From contig NZ_BJFN01000002.1 in NCBI RefSeq assembly GCF_014189855.1, positions 62,001 through 126,000 on the forward strand: DNA of 64,000 nucleotides. Reading direction: 5' to 3'. Each line of letters opens with the position of its first letter. Position 1 is the first letter of the stretch. Source of the DNA: Buttiauxella sp. A111 (lineage in GTDB: Bacteria; Pseudomonadota; Gammaproteobacteria; Enterobacterales; Enterobacteriaceae). This document shows, piece after piece, positions 1-7,789 of this stretch. Below the pieces are notes generated by a model. It was not told the origin of the DNA and did not search any database. It saw nothing but the letters and a program-made list of their open reading frames with translations. A program made the position numbers and the translations under genes.

Positions 1-102
1 CTCACTGGCAAAACGGTATTCCGGCCGGGTTTCCCGCACGATCTCGCCGATAATCTCGAAACTTTTGGTTTCAATCGCTTGTGGTTGTTGTATGTAATTC
101 AT
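1..102 (-). CDS. cbiC: Precorrin-8X methylmutase CbiC, N-terminal fragment
   Basis: Only the first 34 codons lie in the window; the gene runs off the left edge. The N-terminus (MNYIQQPQAIETKSFEII, then a TRPEYRF stretch) matches the CbiC family, which moves the C11 methyl group to C12 of precorrin-8X to give hydrogenobyrinic/cobyrinic acid in anaerobic B12 synthesis. A GAGGG ribosome site sits about 5 bases upstream and overlaps the cbiB stop, so it is translated with cbiB. An ATG one codon earlier (ending at 105) is equally possible. Being directly downstream of cbiA and cbiB is the normal cbi order. Confidence 0.85.
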   Translation of the reverse strand, partial: MNYIQQPQAIETKSFEIIGEIVRETRPEYRFASE

Positions 103-112
103 CATATTTCCC

Positions 113-1072
113 TCAGAAAGCCCCAGACCAGATAATCCGCACCAGCGCAAACAGCATCAGCGCCAACGTGGAAGCCACCCACATCAATTGAATCGTTCCT
201 GAAATATCGTCAACGGCTATCTCGCGGGAAGCGTCCCCGAGCCAGGGTTTGTCAATCCGTTGCCCAAAGTATTCATTCGGCCCGCCCAGACGAATACCTA
301 ACGCCCCCGCCACCGTGGCCTCAGACCAGCCGCAGTTGGGGCTGCTGTGGTTATAGCGATCGCGCCAACCAATACGCAGCGCGTTCACGGCATTTTTCCG
401 GCACAGCCACGCGGCAAGGCTCAGTAACAACCAGCTGATACGCGCCGGAATGAAGTTGGCAAGGTCGTCCATTCGCGCACTGACTTTGCCAATCGCACGG
501 TATTTTTCGTGTTTGTAGCCCACCATCGAATCCAGCGTATTGACGGCTTTATAGGCCATCGCCAGTGGCGCTCCGCCCAGCAGCAGAAAAAACAGCGGCG
601 CAATCACGCCATCCACGGTGTTCTCCGCGACGGTTTCCACCACGGCACGATTGATTTGCGGCATGTGCAGTTGAGAAGTGTCCCGCCCGACTATCCAGGC
701 GAGTTTTTTGCGGCTTTCTTCAAGGTTGCCCGCACGTAACGGCTGCTCAACGTCACGCGCGGCGTCATCCAGACTGCGGGCGGCAAGCACCGTGAAAATC
801 ATCCAGACTTCGACAATCCATCCGAAAGCTGGGTGAATGGCATTGGCAATATGCAGCAGCCCCCACGCCACGCCCCACGTGATCCCTACGACGCTTAGCC
901 ACATCAAACCGCCGCCGATGGATAAGGCGGTTTCGCTGCGACAGCAGCGTCTGACGAGTCGTTGTACAAAGGTAATCAGCGCGCCAATCCAGCGCACCGG
1001 ATGCGGCCAGTGGTGAGGATCGCCCAGCAGATAATCCAGAATCCACGCCACCGCCCAGGCCAGTAGAGTCAT
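113..1072 (-). CDS. cbiB: Adenosylcobinamide-phosphate synthase CbiB
   Basis: A 319-residue polytopic membrane protein of the CbiB/CobD(Pseudomonas) family. It joins aminopropanol phosphate (made by PduX and CobD encoded nearby) to adenosylcobyric acid, giving adenosylcobinamide phosphate. The N-terminal DYLLGDPHHWPHPV motif and the ENTVDGVIAPLFF stretch near residues 150-165 are typical. Length fits the family. The start overlaps the cbiA stop as ATGA, indicating translational coupling in the cbi operon. Confidence 0.95.
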   Translation of the reverse strand: MTLLAWAVAWILDYLLGDPHHWPHPVRWIGALITFVQRLVRRCCRSETALSIGGGLMWLSVVGITWGVAWGLLHIANAIHPAFGWIVEVWMIFTVLAARSLDDAARDVEQPLRAGNLEESRKKLAWIVGRDTSQLHMPQINRAVVETVAENTVDGVIAPLFFLLLGGAPLAMAYKAVNTLDSMVGYKHEKYRAIGKVSARMDDLANFIPARISWLLLSLAAWLCRKNAVNALRIGWRDRYNHSSPNCGWSEATVAGALGIRLGGPNEYFGQRIDKPWLGDASREIAVDDISGTIQLMWVASTLALMLFALVRIIWSGAF

Positions 1073-2448
1073 CTCGCCCTCCTGGCCGCGCAGATCCAGC
1101 GATTAAGCAGAGTGGGACGCTGGGCAAAATGAATATGCAGGTAGCTGGCGAAGGTATTTCCCACCTGCCAGCCACCCGACCACGTCTGAAGAACCGCGCC
1201 GTCGCGGGTTTTGCTGCTCGCCATGACCGCCGGGGTTTCCGGCGTAAAATCTGAATAATGAAACTCGTGGCCCCGCAGCGTTTCACCGGCGTCGGCCAGC
1301 AACGTTGGCACCAGCGCGCGGCTTTCGCAGTAGCCAAAGCGGGTTAGCTTTTTGCCCATCGCGCTATGGCCGGGGATGGCGCCGACCATCGGATAAGTCA
1401 CGCCGTGGCTGTCTTGCAGTGAGCTTCCGAGGTACATCAGCCCGCCGCATTCGCCATAAATCGCCACGCCCTGTTGATGGGCGGCAAGGATTTGCGCGCG
1501 CATGGCATGATTTGCGGACAATTTTTGCGCGTAGAGTTCCGGGTAGCCGCCACCGAACCAGATCATCTGGCATTCCGGCAACTGGCTGTCATGCAGGGGG
1601 CTGAAGCGCACGATGCGTACGCCTGCGCGTTCAAGAAGGGCAATATTGTCGGCGTAGTAGAAGTTAAACGCCTCGTCATCCGCCAGTGCCAGCGTTAGTC
1701 CTTTGCCGCTATCTACTGACGGTAATTCAGGCCACGCTCCTGAAGGGAGCGCATCGCAGACGCTTAGTGCCAGAAGTTGGTCAATATCCAGCGTGTTTTC
1801 CAGCACGTTGGCAAAGTCTGTCCATGGCTGCGAATTGACTACGGACTCGCGTGCGGTCACCAGCCCCAGATGCCTTTCTGGTAGCGAAACCCCTTCCACG
1901 CGGGGAACGTAGCCCAACACAGGCACGTTGCAGTAGCGTTCAATCGCGCTTTTCAGTAGCTGATAATGGCTTTCGCTATTGACGCGGTTGACTATCACAC
2001 CCGCCAGCGGCAACGCAGGATCAAAACGCTGAAACCCCATGACGGTCGCGGCAATCGAAGTCGAGACGGCTTTACCGTCGACCAGCAGAATGACCGGGCA
2101 GTTAAGCTGCTTTGCCATCCCCGCCGTGCTGCAATAATCAGGATCGGTGCCATAGCCATCGAACAGCCCCATCACGCCTTCAATCACCGCAATATCCGCA
2201 TGCTGCATACGCTCAGCAAACAGGGCATTTAGCGTGAAGACGGGCAACATGAAGCGGTCAAGATTCAGGGAACATGTGCCGGTCACGGCGCTATGCCAGC
2301 CGGTATCAAGGTAGTCAGGCCCAACTTTGCAAGGCTGAACGCGCAATCCGCGCTGTTTGAGGAGGCTAAGCAAACCCAGCGTGACCGTGGTTTTTCCACA
2401 TCCGCTGGAAGTGCCTGCAAGAATGAATGTCCGTTTCCTGACTGCCAT
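1069..2448 (-). CDS. cbiA: Cobyrinate a,c-diamide synthase CbiA
   Basis: A 459-residue amidotransferase that uses glutamine and ATP to amidate the a and c carboxylates of (Co-)sirohydrochlorin-derived cobyrinate. The N-terminal dethiobiotin-synthase-like ATPase has a P-loop GTSSGCGKT at residues 12-20. The C-terminal class I glutaminase domain has the nucleophile context YGECGGLMYLG near residue 330. It is the first gene of the cbi operon, as in Salmonella, and lies directly behind the cobalamin riboswitch, so AdoCbl should repress it. The start at 2448 is preceded by a GGATTGGGG purine stretch. Confidence 0.96.
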   Translation of the reverse strand: MAVRKRTFILAGTSSGCGKTTVTLGLLSLLKQRGLRVQPCKVGPDYLDTGWHSAVTGTCSLNLDRFMLPVFTLNALFAERMQHADIAVIEGVMGLFDGYGTDPDYCSTAGMAKQLNCPVILLVDGKAVSTSIAATVMGFQRFDPALPLAGVIVNRVNSESHYQLLKSAIERYCNVPVLGYVPRVEGVSLPERHLGLVTARESVVNSQPWTDFANVLENTLDIDQLLALSVCDALPSGAWPELPSVDSGKGLTLALADDEAFNFYYADNIALLERAGVRIVRFSPLHDSQLPECQMIWFGGGYPELYAQKLSANHAMRAQILAAHQQGVAIYGECGGLMYLGSSLQDSHGVTYPMVGAIPGHSAMGKKLTRFGYCESRALVPTLLADAGETLRGHEFHYSDFTPETPAVMASSKTRDGAVLQTWSGGWQVGNTFASYLHIHFAQRPTLLNRWICAARRAR

Positions 2449-2481
2449 ACCCCAATCCTGTTCAGGGTGGTCGGGCTGTCA

Positions 2482-2534
2482 GGAAGTGCGGTTACCCGGT
2501 CTTTCGACCAGACGCATCTGAGCAACCCACTTCC
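2482..2534 (-). promoter_or_regulatory. Hairpin between riboswitch aptamer and cbiA (likely expression platform)
   Basis: A stem pairs GGAAGTG(C)GGTT at 2482-2493 with AACCCACTTCC at 2524-2534, enclosing a smaller GGTC-GAAA-GACC-type hairpin. It lies between the cobalamin aptamer and the cbiA start and is the obvious candidate for the ligand-controlled switch. No terminal T-run follows, so control of translation or of Rho access is more likely than intrinsic termination. Structure read by eye only. Confidence 0.5.
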
Positions 2535-2554
2535 CACCGAAGTTGTTGTTTTTG

Positions 2555-2700
2555 GCTAACAGACTGGTCTTCTGGCTTAGCGTCACTCTCACCCGCCCTT
2601 CCCAATCTTGCGATCAGTGACATTACGGGTTCGTCAGCATCACAGCAGCGGGGGCTGCGGGGGATTTAAACCCCCTTCCCAACCACACAATGTGGTATAT
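2555..2700 (-). promoter_or_regulatory. Cobalamin (AdoCbl) riboswitch upstream of cbiA
   Basis: On the minus strand the leader contains the B12-box-like AAGCCAGAAGACCAGTC (about 2562-2579), preceded by GGGAAGGGCGGGTGAGAG, GTCACTGATCG and the GCTGCTGTGATGCTGACGAA segment, in the order expected for an RF00174 cobalamin aptamer. It begins near a GGGTTTAAATCCC stem around 2675. It lies about 110 bases upstream of cbiA and should reduce cbi expression when AdoCbl is plentiful. Exact edges are approximate. Confidence 0.92.
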
Positions 2701-3165
2701 CAGTTAGCATTACAGTTAGTCGCGCATGGAATTAATTCACGCGTCTTCATACATGGAGACATAATTTAAAAACGCTTCAGAACATCACCAAATAAAAACT
2801 CGACACATGTTATAGCCACTAAAGAATTAAATTCTTGCGCTACGACAATTTATCAGACCAATTAAATTTACTTACTTTGACACACTCCACAATTAATACC
2901 CTTCTTGTTCATGCAATAACAAAACCCTCTTTTCTCTCATTTTTAAACGTCAAAATAGTTGCAGTAAATACGCCAATAACTTCATGAAAATAAATCACAA
3001 TAATATGAAAATAAATCAAATAACAAACACGCCCTGTCGGTAACACATATTCCGCATTCAGTGTGATATTTATTTTTATTGCTAAACCAGTGGATAAAAC
3101 TATATTGTGACAAATCAATAAAAGCCATTTAGTGCCGTGTCACTATCGCGCAAATTCTAATTAAC
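2701..3165. other. AT-rich divergent intergenic region (cbi promoter region)
   Basis: About 465 bases of AT-rich DNA between the cbiA leader and pduX. It must contain the promoter of the leftward cbi operon and possibly that of pduX, but I could not assign -35/-10 boxes with confidence. No credible ORF or RNA gene is seen. No pocR homologue, the usual activator of cbi, is present here or elsewhere in the window. Confidence 0.6.
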
Positions 3166-3222
3166 TATCCCCAAAATAATTCGAGTTGCAGCAAGGCGGC
3201 AACTTGAAGTATGAAGGGGATA
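3166..3222. repeat. Short ERIC-like palindrome (internally deleted) at the pduX 5' end
   Basis: The 57-base segment starts TATCCCCAAAATAATTCGAG and ends CTTGAAGTATGAAGGGGATA. These are the two conserved ends of the enterobacterial ERIC/IRU element, here joined with the GTGACTGGGGTGAGCG core missing. The same two ends occur at 55480-55667. The right end contains the ATG at 3211 that a naive call would use as the pduX start. Confidence 0.8.
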
Positions 3223-3237
3223 AACGAGGTGGTGAAC

Positions 3238-4104
3238 GTGGCAATAGCCCAATGCCCCGCATCCTGCGGCGAACTTATCCAGGGGTGGATCCTCGGCAGC
3301 GAAAAGCTGGTGTCTTGTCCTGTGGACTGGTACAGCACCGTTGAAGTCACCACAGGTGCCCCGCTGGCGAATGAACTTCCTCTCTCACGCGCCATGGTGA
3401 AACAGCTTCTTTCTCACTGGCAATATCCGGCAGATCTGAGCCGTGAAATTCGTATTGAGCGTCACTCTACTATTCCGGTAGCCAAAGGGATGGCCAGTAG
3501 CACCGCGGATATTGCCGCCACGGCGCTCGCCACCGCCCATTATTTAGGTCATGAACTCGGTGAAGAGGCGCTGGCGGCGTTGTGTGTTTCGCTCGAACCC
3601 ACCGACAGCACTATTTTTCGCAGCCTGTCGCTGTTCGATCATAACAAAGGGACGACGCGTATTGCCTGTAATCCGCAACCGGAGCTGGATCTGCTGGTGC
3701 TCGAAAGCCCATTAACGTTGCGTACGGCAGATTATCACCGCATGGAGAGAAATACCTTGCTGCAAAGGCATGTCACCGTACTGGAGACCGCCTGGGAAAA
3801 AATTCAGCAAGCCTGTGAGCAGAACAATCCGCGACTGATGGGCGAAGGCGCAACGCTTAGCGCGCAGGCGAGCCAGAATATTCTGCCCAAACCCGAGTTT
3901 AAGGCCTTGTTATCACTGGTAGAAAAGTGTGATCTCTACGGTATCAATGTCGCTCACAGTGGAAGCGTGGTGGGGTTACTGCTGGACCGCAACAAGCATG
4001 ACGTTGATCTTGTGAAAGGGTTATTGACGGAATCACGCTTAAACCAGCACTGGCCGGTGCATCACTTGCTGAAGATGGTCGAGGGCGGCGCGACCTTACA
4101 GTAA
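3238..4104 (+). CDS. pduX: L-threonine kinase PduX (GHMP family)
   Basis: Phosphorylates free L-threonine to threonine O-3-phosphate, the substrate of CobD, for the aminopropanol linker of cobalamin. CPASCGELIQGW at the N-terminus and the GHMP ATP loop PVAKGMASSTADIAATA near residues 80-95 are characteristic. I chose the GTG at 3238 (288 aa): GAGG lies 8 bases upstream and homology begins right after it. In-frame starts at 3211 (ATG) and 3232 (GTG) exist, but the former lies inside an ERIC repeat. It is divergent from cbiA and convergent with the next operon, and stands apart from any pdu operon. Confidence 0.92.
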   Translation: MAIAQCPASCGELIQGWILGSEKLVSCPVDWYSTVEVTTGAPLANELPLSRAMVKQLLSHWQYPADLSREIRIERHSTIPVAKGMASSTADIAATALATAHYLGHELGEEALAALCVSLEPTDSTIFRSLSLFDHNKGTTRIACNPQPELDLLVLESPLTLRTADYHRMERNTLLQRHVTVLETAWEKIQQACEQNNPRLMGEGATLSAQASQNILPKPEFKALLSLVEKCDLYGINVAHSGSVVGLLLDRNKHDVDLVKGLLTESRLNQHWPVHHLLKMVEGGATLQ

Positions 4105-4110
4105 CGACAG

Positions 4111-4806
4111 CTAAAAAAGAGCGTTCTGGAAAAGGCTCTCCACCTGTTGGTGAATTTCATCAGTATTGTTCTCTGACACGGCTTGCCGCAGAGGTGCATG
4201 ATGAAAAAACATCGTCCAGAATGCCCGTTTTCTCTCGCGGATATCACAAGATTGATTAACCCGCTCCCGCAACACGCCCGCCAGTAACACCATCTCACGC
4301 ATACCAGCAGGAAGCTGCTCAGACAGATGTTGTTTGAGGATTTTGCTGTAAACCGGCGCATGCCCACCACAACTCACGGCAATGATCACCGGAGAGCAAT
4401 CGATAATGGCAGGGGTAATAAATGATGCGCACGAAGGGTCATCAACACAATTACAGAACTTCTGTTCAGCCGTTGCCCATTGACTGACCTGGCGATTAGC
4501 CGCAGCGTCATTGGTTGCCGCGATCGCCAGCCAACACCCGGTAAGATGCTGTTTTAACAATGGAACTGGGAGCCACTCGATATCGTGTTCTGCACAAAGC
4601 TGCTCGAGCTCAGAAGTGATCGACGGTGCGACCAGGCGCAACGTCGCCCCCGCCTGCAACAGGCCACGGGCTTTATGCGTGGCAACCTGACCGCCGCCAA
4701 CAATCAAACAGCGCTTGCCTTTCAAATCACAAAATAGTGGAAAGTAGTCCATCGTGGCGTGGGTGTGAGTTGGGGGTAAGTGTGCCCGGCTGATAGTGTC
4801 AGTCAC
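4111..4806 (-). CDS. Precorrin-2 dehydrogenase / sirohydrochlorin ferrochelatase (stand-alone CysG N-domain)
   Basis: A 231-residue NAD-dependent dehydrogenase that oxidises precorrin-2 to sirohydrochlorin and may insert a metal. It matches the N-terminal half of CysG and yeast Met8p: NAD fold with CLIVGGGQVATHKA near residues 33-46, then CWLAIAATND and CNCVDDPSCASFITPAII. The GTG start overlaps the end of cobD by 8 bases. An internal ATG (4752) aligns with the CysG start, so the first 18 residues may be non-native. With the adjacent methyltransferase it reconstitutes CysG as two proteins, presumably dedicated to B12. Confidence 0.9.
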   Translation of the reverse strand: MTDTISRAHLPPTHTHATMDYFPLFCDLKGKRCLIVGGGQVATHKARGLLQAGATLRLVAPSITSELEQLCAEHDIEWLPVPLLKQHLTGCWLAIAATNDAAANRQVSQWATAEQKFCNCVDDPSCASFITPAIIDCSPVIIAVSCGGHAPVYSKILKQHLSEQLPAGMREMVLLAGVLRERVNQSCDIRERKRAFWTMFFHHAPLRQAVSENNTDEIHQQVESLFQNALF

Positions 4807-5872
4807 GCGTTAATATCTGGGTTAACGCCTGAATCAACGTCCTGTTTTCATCTTCCGTACGCACTGCCACCCGAAAGTAACTGCTATCAAGGCCGGGATA
4901 GTTTTCACAGTGGCGAATCAGAATACGATGCGCTAACAGCGCAGCTTTCAAATCAATATCTTTTTTAATACATCTGAAAAACAGGTAGTTAGCTGTCGGC
5001 TTCCAGACCAGCAACGACGCAAACTGGCTCAGGGCCTGCCATAAATAATCCCGCTGTCGGGCAATATACTTATGGCTGACGTTAATATAATCGTCATCAT
5101 TGAGCAGGTACTGGCCGACGAGTGACGAGAGCGCATTGACCGACCAGGGCTCGCGGTTATTTTTCAGCTGACGGATTCTCGCCCTGTTACCACTGAGCAA
5201 ATAGCCCAGACGAAGACCTGGGATGGCAAAAAATTTGGTTAGCGAACGCAGCAGGTAGAGATAACGCGAGTGCGTCAAACGTAAGGCCAGGCTTGACCCT
5301 TGGGGAAGAAAATCAATAAAAGCTTCATCAACTATCAGCGCTATCTGGAGCGTTTCACACAATTCCGCCAGTTCGATTAACAGCTGAGGTTCAGGCATCA
5401 ATCCTGTTGGGTTATTCGGCGTGGCAATAAACAGGCAGTCAGGCCTTCGTTGACGAACGGCTTCGAGGAGTTGTCTATCCGGCTGGAAGCCCTGCTCCTC
5501 ATTTAACCGATATTCAATCACCTCGCAGCCATGCTGCACCAGTGCCCGGCGATATTCAGCAAAACCGGGCACCAGAAGCATTGCGCGACGTGGAGATAAC
5601 GCCCGCACCAGGCCATAAATCAGCTCCGTGGCGCCGTTTCCGGCAATCACCTGCTCAACATCACACTGATTGGCCATTGCCAGCGTCTGATGAAGATGGC
5701 GATATTCAATATCCGGATAGCGCTCAATAACATCCAGATGAGAGGTAATCAGCGATTTGACGCGCTCTGATAAACCAAGAGGATTGATATTTGCGCTGAA
5801 ATCCAGCAGGGATTCTGGGGCAATACCGAGTTGTTGTGCGACTTCGACACTGTTCCCGCCATGTTCACTCAT
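4799..5872 (-). CDS. cobD: L-threonine-O-3-phosphate decarboxylase CobD
   Basis: A 357-residue fold-type I PLP enzyme that decarboxylates threonine phosphate to (R)-1-amino-2-propanol O-phosphate, consumed by CbiB. DFSANINPLG near residue 24, AGNGATELIY, and the Schiff-base lysine context LRSLTKFFAIPGLRLGY match the CobD/histidinol-phosphate aminotransferase family. It is the middle gene of a three-gene leftward operon and works directly downstream of PduX, encoded 0.7 kb away. Confidence 0.95.
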   Translation of the reverse strand: MSEHGGNSVEVAQQLGIAPESLLDFSANINPLGLSERVKSLITSHLDVIERYPDIEYRHLHQTLAMANQCDVEQVIAGNGATELIYGLVRALSPRRAMLLVPGFAEYRRALVQHGCEVIEYRLNEEQGFQPDRQLLEAVRQRRPDCLFIATPNNPTGLMPEPQLLIELAELCETLQIALIVDEAFIDFLPQGSSLALRLTHSRYLYLLRSLTKFFAIPGLRLGYLLSGNRARIRQLKNNREPWSVNALSSLVGQYLLNDDDYINVSHKYIARQRDYLWQALSQFASLLVWKPTANYLFFRCIKKDIDLKAALLAHRILIRHCENYPGLDSSYFRVAVRTEDENRTLIQALTQILTRD

Positions 5873-5899
5873 GGGTCTGCCTCACAGAAAACCAGCGCA

Positions 5900-6673
5900 T
5901 TAGCAGACAAACTCCTGGTCAATTTCTAGCTGCGTAGCCGAAAATGCCAGTACATCATGCAGATTCACAACGTCACCAATAACGATCAGTGCGGGGGCAT
6001 GAAGTTGTTGGCGCTCGACTTCGAGGTGAATCGTGGCAAGCGTTCCACGCGCAACCTGCTGGCGCGTCTGGCTGGCATACATCACCACGGCGGCTGGCGT
6101 ATCCGCAGACTTTCCACCGGCCATTAATTGCTGGCATATTTCTACCAGCCTAGTCATTCCCATCAGGATAACCAGCGTCCCGTCAAGCTGCGCAAAAGCA
6201 TGCCAGTTTTGCGGGTCATTACCCTGACACATGTGTCCGGTAATAACATGGAAGCTGGAGGCGTAATCGCGGTGCGTCACTGGGATCCCTGCGTAAACCA
6301 GGCCACCAATAGCGGAACTGATACCCGGTACAACCTCGAATGCCAGCCCCTCTTTTGCCAATTGTTCCACTTCTTCAGCACCACGACCAAAAACATAAGG
6401 GTCACCGCCTTTTAGACGGACAACCTGTTTGTTCTGCCGGGCATGTTCCACCAGGATGGCATTAATTTCGTCCTGGGGAATCGGGTGGTGATTAGGGTTC
6501 TTCCCAACATTAATCATGAGACAGTCTTCCGGAGCCTGTCTTAATAGTTCAGGGTTAACCAAACGGTCGTAAACAATCACTTCTGCATGACGAATCGCAT
6601 ATAACCCTTTTACGGTAATTAAAGAAACATCACCGGGGCCAGCACCAACAAGCCAGACTTTCCCTTCATTCAT
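5900..6673 (-). CDS. cobA: Uroporphyrinogen-III C-methyltransferase (SUMT)
   Basis: A 257-residue SAM-dependent enzyme that methylates uroporphyrinogen III at C2 and C7 to give precorrin-2. The GAGPGDVSLITVKG motif near residues 10-23, VGKNPNHHPIPQ, and RLKGGDPYVFGRGAEE with GIPVTHRDYASSF are hallmark SUMT sequences. It is first in the operon with cobD and the stand-alone precorrin-2 dehydrogenase, behind an AGGAAG ribosome site. The name cobA here means SUMT, not the adenosyltransferase that carries this name in Salmonella. It corresponds to the C-terminal domain of CysG. Confidence 0.94.
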   Translation of the reverse strand: MNEGKVWLVGAGPGDVSLITVKGLYAIRHAEVIVYDRLVNPELLRQAPEDCLMINVGKNPNHHPIPQDEINAILVEHARQNKQVVRLKGGDPYVFGRGAEEVEQLAKEGLAFEVVPGISSAIGGLVYAGIPVTHRDYASSFHVITGHMCQGNDPQNWHAFAQLDGTLVILMGMTRLVEICQQLMAGGKSADTPAAVVMYASQTRQQVARGTLATIHLEVERQQLHAPALIVIGDVVNLHDVLAFSATQLEIDQEFVC

Positions 6674-7357
6674 AGAATCTTCCTAAATGATAAGTTTAAA
6701 AAAAAACTCCAACATCATAATTTGGCGCTTAAATTCCAACACATTATTCAGGAGTCACCGTGAAAAATACTTGATGTGCTTCTCATTATTTATTGACTTT
6801 ACAGAAAGAGGTTATACATAAATATCAGAAAATGAAAAATAGTGATGGGCATTAATATTAGTTATTAATTTGATGTATTTGGTATTCATTGCAATAAAAC
6901 ACCTCATTAATATTAACATTCTATTAACTGAATAAGTTAATTTAATCTACCACCTAATTTTCCGTACATTCAGGTATACCCTTAACACTTAAAAATCCGT
7001 TAAGGAATTCACACTTTCACTTAAAGAACCTTCTTAATTCGTTATTAATTATAACAACATTTGAATTAAATGCAAAATAGGATTCAGATCACAAACATGA
7101 AAACAAACTCACTCGCAATTATAATTTAAATATTAAAAACCCTATAAAAAACAATTTTAAAACACTGATTTTAAAGACAATTTAAATAACTGACCACAAA
7201 ACAATCATTTTACGAAAGATATTCTGAAAATAGATCAATTGCATGAATCTCGCCAGGAAAAGAAACTCCAGCCCAGTTAAAAGGCGCAATCAACCTGCGC
7301 AACAAATAATAGCAATAGTTCTTACTTTCTGATTATCAGCCCTACAGAGGATTATTA
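6674..7357. other. Long AT-rich divergent promoter region of the SUMT operon and glmS
   Basis: About 680 bases, markedly AT-rich, without a credible ORF. An inverted repeat CCTTAAC-N12-GTTAAGG lies at 6980-7005 and could be a regulator site. A weak CRP-like sequence (GGATTCAGATCACA) ends near 7093. No cobalamin aptamer is visible here although glmS encodes a B12-dependent enzyme. The composition suggests an H-NS-type silenced promoter region (inference). Confidence 0.5.
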
Positions 7358-7789
7358 ATGAAAAAATCAACACTTGTTATTGGCGTCATTGGTGCTGACT
7401 GCCATGCGGTAGGCAATAAAGTTTTGGATCGCGTTTTTACTGCCCATGATTTTCGCGTAATCAATCTGGGGGTAATGGTAAGCCAGGACGAGTACATCGA
7501 TGCCGCTATCGAAACGGGTGCCGATGCCATTGTGGTGTCATCAATTTATGGTCACGGTGACATCGACTGCCTGGGTCTGCGCGAACGTTGTATTGAACGC
7601 GGGATTGGCGACATTCTGCTCTATGTGGGCGGCAACCTCGTCGTCGGCAAACATGACTTTGCAGACATTGAAGCCAAGTTCAAAGATATGGGCTTCAACC
7701 GCGTCTTCGCCCCGAGCCGCGACCTCGAAGATGTTTGTAGCCTGATTGCGAATGACATTGACGAACGTTGTCTTGAAGAGGCCTTCTGA
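7358..7789 (+). CDS. glmS: Methylaspartate (glutamate) mutase, S subunit
   Basis: A 143-residue B12-binding subunit of glutamate mutase, which interconverts L-glutamate and (2S,3S)-3-methylaspartate by a radical mechanism. The base-off/His-on motif DxHxxG is present as GADCHAVG (D14, H16, G19), followed by the [12 protein letters not shown] and [12 protein letters not shown] elements of the family. It is the first gene of the catabolic cluster with an AGAGGA ribosome site. Its stop overlaps the glmL start by one base. Not to be confused with glucosamine-6-phosphate synthase, also called GlmS. Confidence 0.96.
   Translation: MKKSTLVIGVIGADCHAVGNKVLDRVFTAHDFRVINLGVMVSQDEYIDAAIETGADAIVVSSIYGHGDIDCLGLRERCIERGIGDILLYVGGNLVVGKHDFADIEAKFKDMGFNRVFAPSRDLEDVCSLIANDIDERCLEEAF

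Noticed and set aside
7078-7093. CRP-like site upstream of glmS
   Set aside because: Only the right half (TCACA) is good; the left half TAGGA deviates from TGTGA, so it is not listed as a feature.
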